Position numbers and translations under genes: made by a program. This document shows positions 61,880 to 64,000 of a DNA stretch of 64,000 bases, piece by piece. Position 1 is the first letter of the stretch, and every line of letters starts with the position of its first letter. Source of the stretch: Acidobacteriota bacterium (GTDB lineage Bacteria > Acidobacteriota > Vicinamibacteria > Vicinamibacterales > UBA2999); the NCBI GenBank assembly GCA_020851565.1, contig JADZCN010000060.1, positions 1-64,000 of the forward strand, in the 5' to 3' direction. The notes under the pieces were generated by a model. It did not search any database, was not told the origin of the DNA, and saw only the letters and a list, made by a program, of their open reading frames with translations.

Positions 61880-63357
61880 AGGCGCTCGTCCTCCCGATCC
61901 TCGTGCCGCTCAGCACCGCGGCGCTGTTGATGCTGGCGCCACCACGGCCGCTGTTGCAGCGGTGGATCTCGCTCGTGGGCTCGATCCTGCTGCTCGTGAG
62001 CGCCATCGTCATCTTCGTGCGCGTGGAGGCGGCGGGCGTACAGGTGCTGCACGTGGGCGGCTGGGCCGCGCCCTTCGGCATCACGATCGTCGCCGACCTG
62101 CTCTCCGCGATGCTCGTGGTCGCCGTCGGCGTGGTCGGCGTCGCCGTCACCGGCGTGGCCTTCGCCGGCGTCGATCCGCGGCGCGAGGCGTTCGGGTACC
62201 ACCCGCTCATGCAGATCCTGCTCATGGGCGTCGCCGGCGCCTTCCTGACGGGCGACCTCTTCAACCTGTACGTGTGGTTCGAAGTGATGCTCGTGGCATC
62301 GTTCGTGCTGATGGCCCTCCACCGCACCGGCGAGCAGGTGGAGGCGGCCTTCAAGTACGTCACGATCAACCTGGTCGCCTCCTCGATCTTCCTCACCGCG
62401 CTCGGCCTGCTGTACGGCGCGGCCGGCACGCTCAACATGGCCGACCTCGCCCGGATCTGGCCCACGTTGAGGACCCCGGGCACCGACGCGGTGCTCGCCG
62501 TGCTCTTCCTCATCGCGTTCAGCATCAAGGCAGGGTTGTTCCCGCTCTTCTTCTGGCTCCCGGCGTCCTACCATACGCCGCCAGCGGCCATCGGGGCGGC
62601 ATTTGCGGGGCTGTTGACGAAGGTCGGCGTCTACGCCCTGGTCCGGACCTTCACGCTGCTCTTCCCGGACGCGCGGGTGGAGCTGTTCGCGCTGCTGCTC
62701 GCGATGTCGGCCGCGACGATGGCCATCGGACTCGTGGCGGCGATGAGCGAACGCGACTTCCGCCGGATCCTGTCGTTCAACCTGGTCGGCCACATCGGCT
62801 ACACCACGGTGAGCCTGGCGCTGCTGACGCCGGCCGCGCTCGCAGGCGCGATCTTCTACGTCCTCCACCACATCGTCGTCATCACGAACCTCTTCCTGGT
62901 GAGCGGCGTGCTGCTGCGGCTTCGCCGCACGACGGACATGGCGCGGCTCGGCGGCCTGTACCGGAGCCAGCCCCTTTTCGCAGGGCTGGCGATGATTCCC
63001 CTCTTCTCGCTCGCCGGGGTGCCTCCGCTGTCGGGCTTCCTCGGCAAGCTCGCGATTCTGAACGGGACGTTCGCGGCCGGCGCGTACTGGCTCGGCGGGC
63101 TCGTGCTGGCGGTGGGGCTGCTGACGCTGCTGTCGATGGCCCGCACGTGGGCCGACGGGTTCTGGCGCCCGGCCGGCGACGCGCGTGACATGATGGCGCC
63201 GGGAACGCCACTGCTCGTCGCCATCGCGGCACTGAGCGTCGTGACCCTCGCGATGACCATCTGGGCCGAGCCGCTCTTCGACCTCACCTCGCGCAGCGCC
63301 GAGCAGCTCCTGCGGCGCGACGAGTACGTGCGGGCGGTGCTCGGGGAGGGGCCATAG
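61876..63357 (+). CDS. mrpD: Mrp antiporter subunit D (NuoN/NuoM-like)
   Basis: 493-aa membrane protein with about 14 helices. Key motifs are LYVWFEVMLVASFVLMALHR, FKYVTINLVASSIFLTALGLLYGAAGTLNMADL, IKAGLFPLFFWLPASYHTPPAAIGAAFAGLLTKVGVYAL (family lysines on proton paths) and PPLSGFLGKLAILNG. ATG 61876 overlaps the mrpC stop. It probably forms one proton-translocating half of the complex together with MrpA. Confidence 0.95.
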   Translation: MKALVLPILVPLSTAALLMLAPPRPLLQRWISLVGSILLLVSAIVIFVRVEAAGVQVLHVGGWAAPFGITIVADLLSAMLVVAVGVVGVAVTGVAFAGVDPRREAFGYHPLMQILLMGVAGAFLTGDLFNLYVWFEVMLVASFVLMALHRTGEQVEAAFKYVTINLVASSIFLTALGLLYGAAGTLNMADLARIWPTLRTPGTDAVLAVLFLIAFSIKAGLFPLFFWLPASYHTPPAAIGAAFAGLLTKVGVYALVRTFTLLFPDARVELFALLLAMSAATMAIGLVAAMSERDFRRILSFNLVGHIGYTTVSLALLTPAALAGAIFYVLHHIVVITNLFLVSGVLLRLRRTTDMARLGGLYRSQPLFAGLAMIPLFSLAGVPPLSGFLGKLAILNGTFAAGAYWLGGLVLAVGLLTLLSMARTWADGFWRPAGDARDMMAPGTPLLVAIAALSVVTLAMTIWAEPLFDLTSRSAEQLLRRDEYVRAVLGEGP

Positions 63358-63828
63358 ATGGTGCTCGAGAGCATCCTGCTCGCCCTGGCGTGGTCGGCGC
63401 TGCAGGGCGAGATCTCGCTCGGCAACCTGCTCGTCGGGTACGCCTTCGGCTATGTCATCCTCGTCCTGCTGGCGAGGGGGGGCGTGATGCCGTCCACGCT
63501 CTGGTCGCGCACCGTCCATGCGGTCGGGCTCGCCCTCTTCGTGGTCTGGGAACTGGTGCTGGCGAACGCCCGCGTCGCACTCGACGTGGTGCGCGCCGGC
63601 GAGGGCATCCGGCCGGCGGTCCTCGCCATCCCGCTCGACGTGACCAGGGACGACGAGATCCTGCTGCTGTCGATGCTGATCAACATCACGCCCGGCAGCG
63701 TGACGATCGACCTCTCGGACGATCGGCGGACCCTGTACGTGCACGTCATGCACATGCACGATGCAGAGGCGACGCGGCGCGAGATCAAGGAAGGGTTCGA
63801 ACGCCGCGTCAAGCGGCTGTTCGAGTGA
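63358..63828 (+). CDS. mrpE: Mrp antiporter subunit E
   Basis: 156-aa protein. Two N-terminal membrane helices (GNLLVGYAFGYVILVLLA and HAVGLALFVVWELVLANARVALDVV) are followed by a cytosolic domain with PLDVTRDDEILLLSMLINITPGSVTIDLSDDRRTLYVHVM, the MrpE signature. It starts on the base after the mrpD stop. Its role is likely assembly or stability of the complex. Confidence 0.94.
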   Translation: MVLESILLALAWSALQGEISLGNLLVGYAFGYVILVLLARGGVMPSTLWSRTVHAVGLALFVVWELVLANARVALDVVRAGEGIRPAVLAIPLDVTRDDEILLLSMLINITPGSVTIDLSDDRRTLYVHVMHMHDAEATRREIKEGFERRVKRLFE

Positions 63829-63848
63829 GCAACACGGCCGGAGGGGAC

Positions 63849-64000
63849 ATGCTCGATGTCGTTGCGCCAATCACACTCGCGATGCTCGGCGTCGCGCTGC
63901 TGGTGGCCGTCGTGCGCCTCGTGAAGGGGCCGACGCTGCCGGACCGCGTCGTCGCGATGGACCTGTTGGGCGTGCTCGTCGTCGGCCTCATCGTCGTGCT
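63849..64000 (+). CDS. mrpF: Mrp antiporter subunit F, cut by the window end
   Basis: The first 50 codons of MrpF are visible: ITLAMLGVALLVAVVRLVKGP, then PTLPDRVVAMDLLGVLVVGL, the family's PDRVVAxD block. ATG 63849 has GGAGGGG just upstream; an in-frame GTG at 63825 overlapping the mrpE stop is an alternative. The 3' end and probably mrpG lie beyond the window. Confidence 0.9.
   Translation, partial: MLDVVAPITLAMLGVALLVAVVRLVKGPTLPDRVVAMDLLGVLVVGLIVV

Overview
The window is GC-rich, densely packed DNA from a soil-type bacterium, most likely Acidobacteriota and probably class Vicinamibacteria. This taxon is an inference. It rests on the DUF1592/DUF1552 exported cytochrome pair, the DUF2934 protein, the many Tat- and Sec-exported hydrolases, the Shine-Dalgarno-poor starts behind TAnnnT boxes, and gene spacers built from short tandem words. 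About 60 protein genes are supported. No rRNA, tRNA, CRISPR array, transposase, integrase or phage gene was seen, so this looks like ordinary chromosome rather than an island.

Layout. 166-7939 (minus): DUF1592/DUF1552 cytochrome pair, an unknown 427-aa protein, a cytochrome c, a PPC-domain protein and a HExxH membrane protein. 7944-13450: a DadA-like flavoprotein divergent from a cupin, then a secreted unknown, a CapA-like protein and a GroEL without GroES. 13479-18896: DNA polymerase X divergent from an FMN hydroxy-acid oxidase, then BON and envelope proteins. 18948-23333 (minus): a benzoate-CoA-ligase-family enzyme, an exported phosphodiesterase, a DUF2934 protein and a collagen-like protein. 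23401-29959 (minus): a TetR - membrane-fusion lipoprotein - RND operon in which the RND pump continues in frame into a TolC-like outer-membrane channel. 30028-36899: exported alpha/beta hydrolase, glycogen phosphorylase, coiled-coil protein, AlkD-like repair protein and a basic Lys/Ala protein. 36973-41319: sigma-70 factor, HtrA protease and a divergent membrane winged-helix regulator. 41366-46146: YjbQ overlapping a radical SAM protein, then Lon divergent from MarR. 46148-53200: flippase-like protein, two metallo-beta-lactamase-fold proteins, START-domain protein, lipase, serine hydrolase and CPBP protease. 53272-56020: AAA ATPase, VWA/metallopeptidase-like and LCCL genes, overlapping end to start. 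56087-58729: F420/NADP-type oxidoreductase and an ArsR-AHSA1-membrane-DUF1801-DUF1801 cluster. 58838-64000: an Mrp-type cation/proton antiporter operon (AB fused, C, D, E, F), cut by the window end.

How it works together. Most operons concern the envelope and stress: export, efflux, proteolysis (HtrA, Lon, CPBP), folding (GroEL) and ion homeostasis (Mrp). Several regulators sit next to the genes they probably control, and operator-like palindromes are visible upstream of TetR, MarR/Lon, ArsR and HtrA.

Most notable: (1) the one-chain RND-TolC protein with a signal-peptide-like segment at the junction; (2) gene spacers filled almost exactly by short tandem words of 7, 8, 10 or 19 bases, one of which has become the N-terminus of YjbQ; (3) a recurring TAnnnT box 6-8 nt before start codons that lack a Shine-Dalgarno, suggesting leaderless mRNAs; (4) the AAA/VWA/LCCL operon; (5) the Lon/MarR divergent promoter with a palindrome over both -35 boxes.
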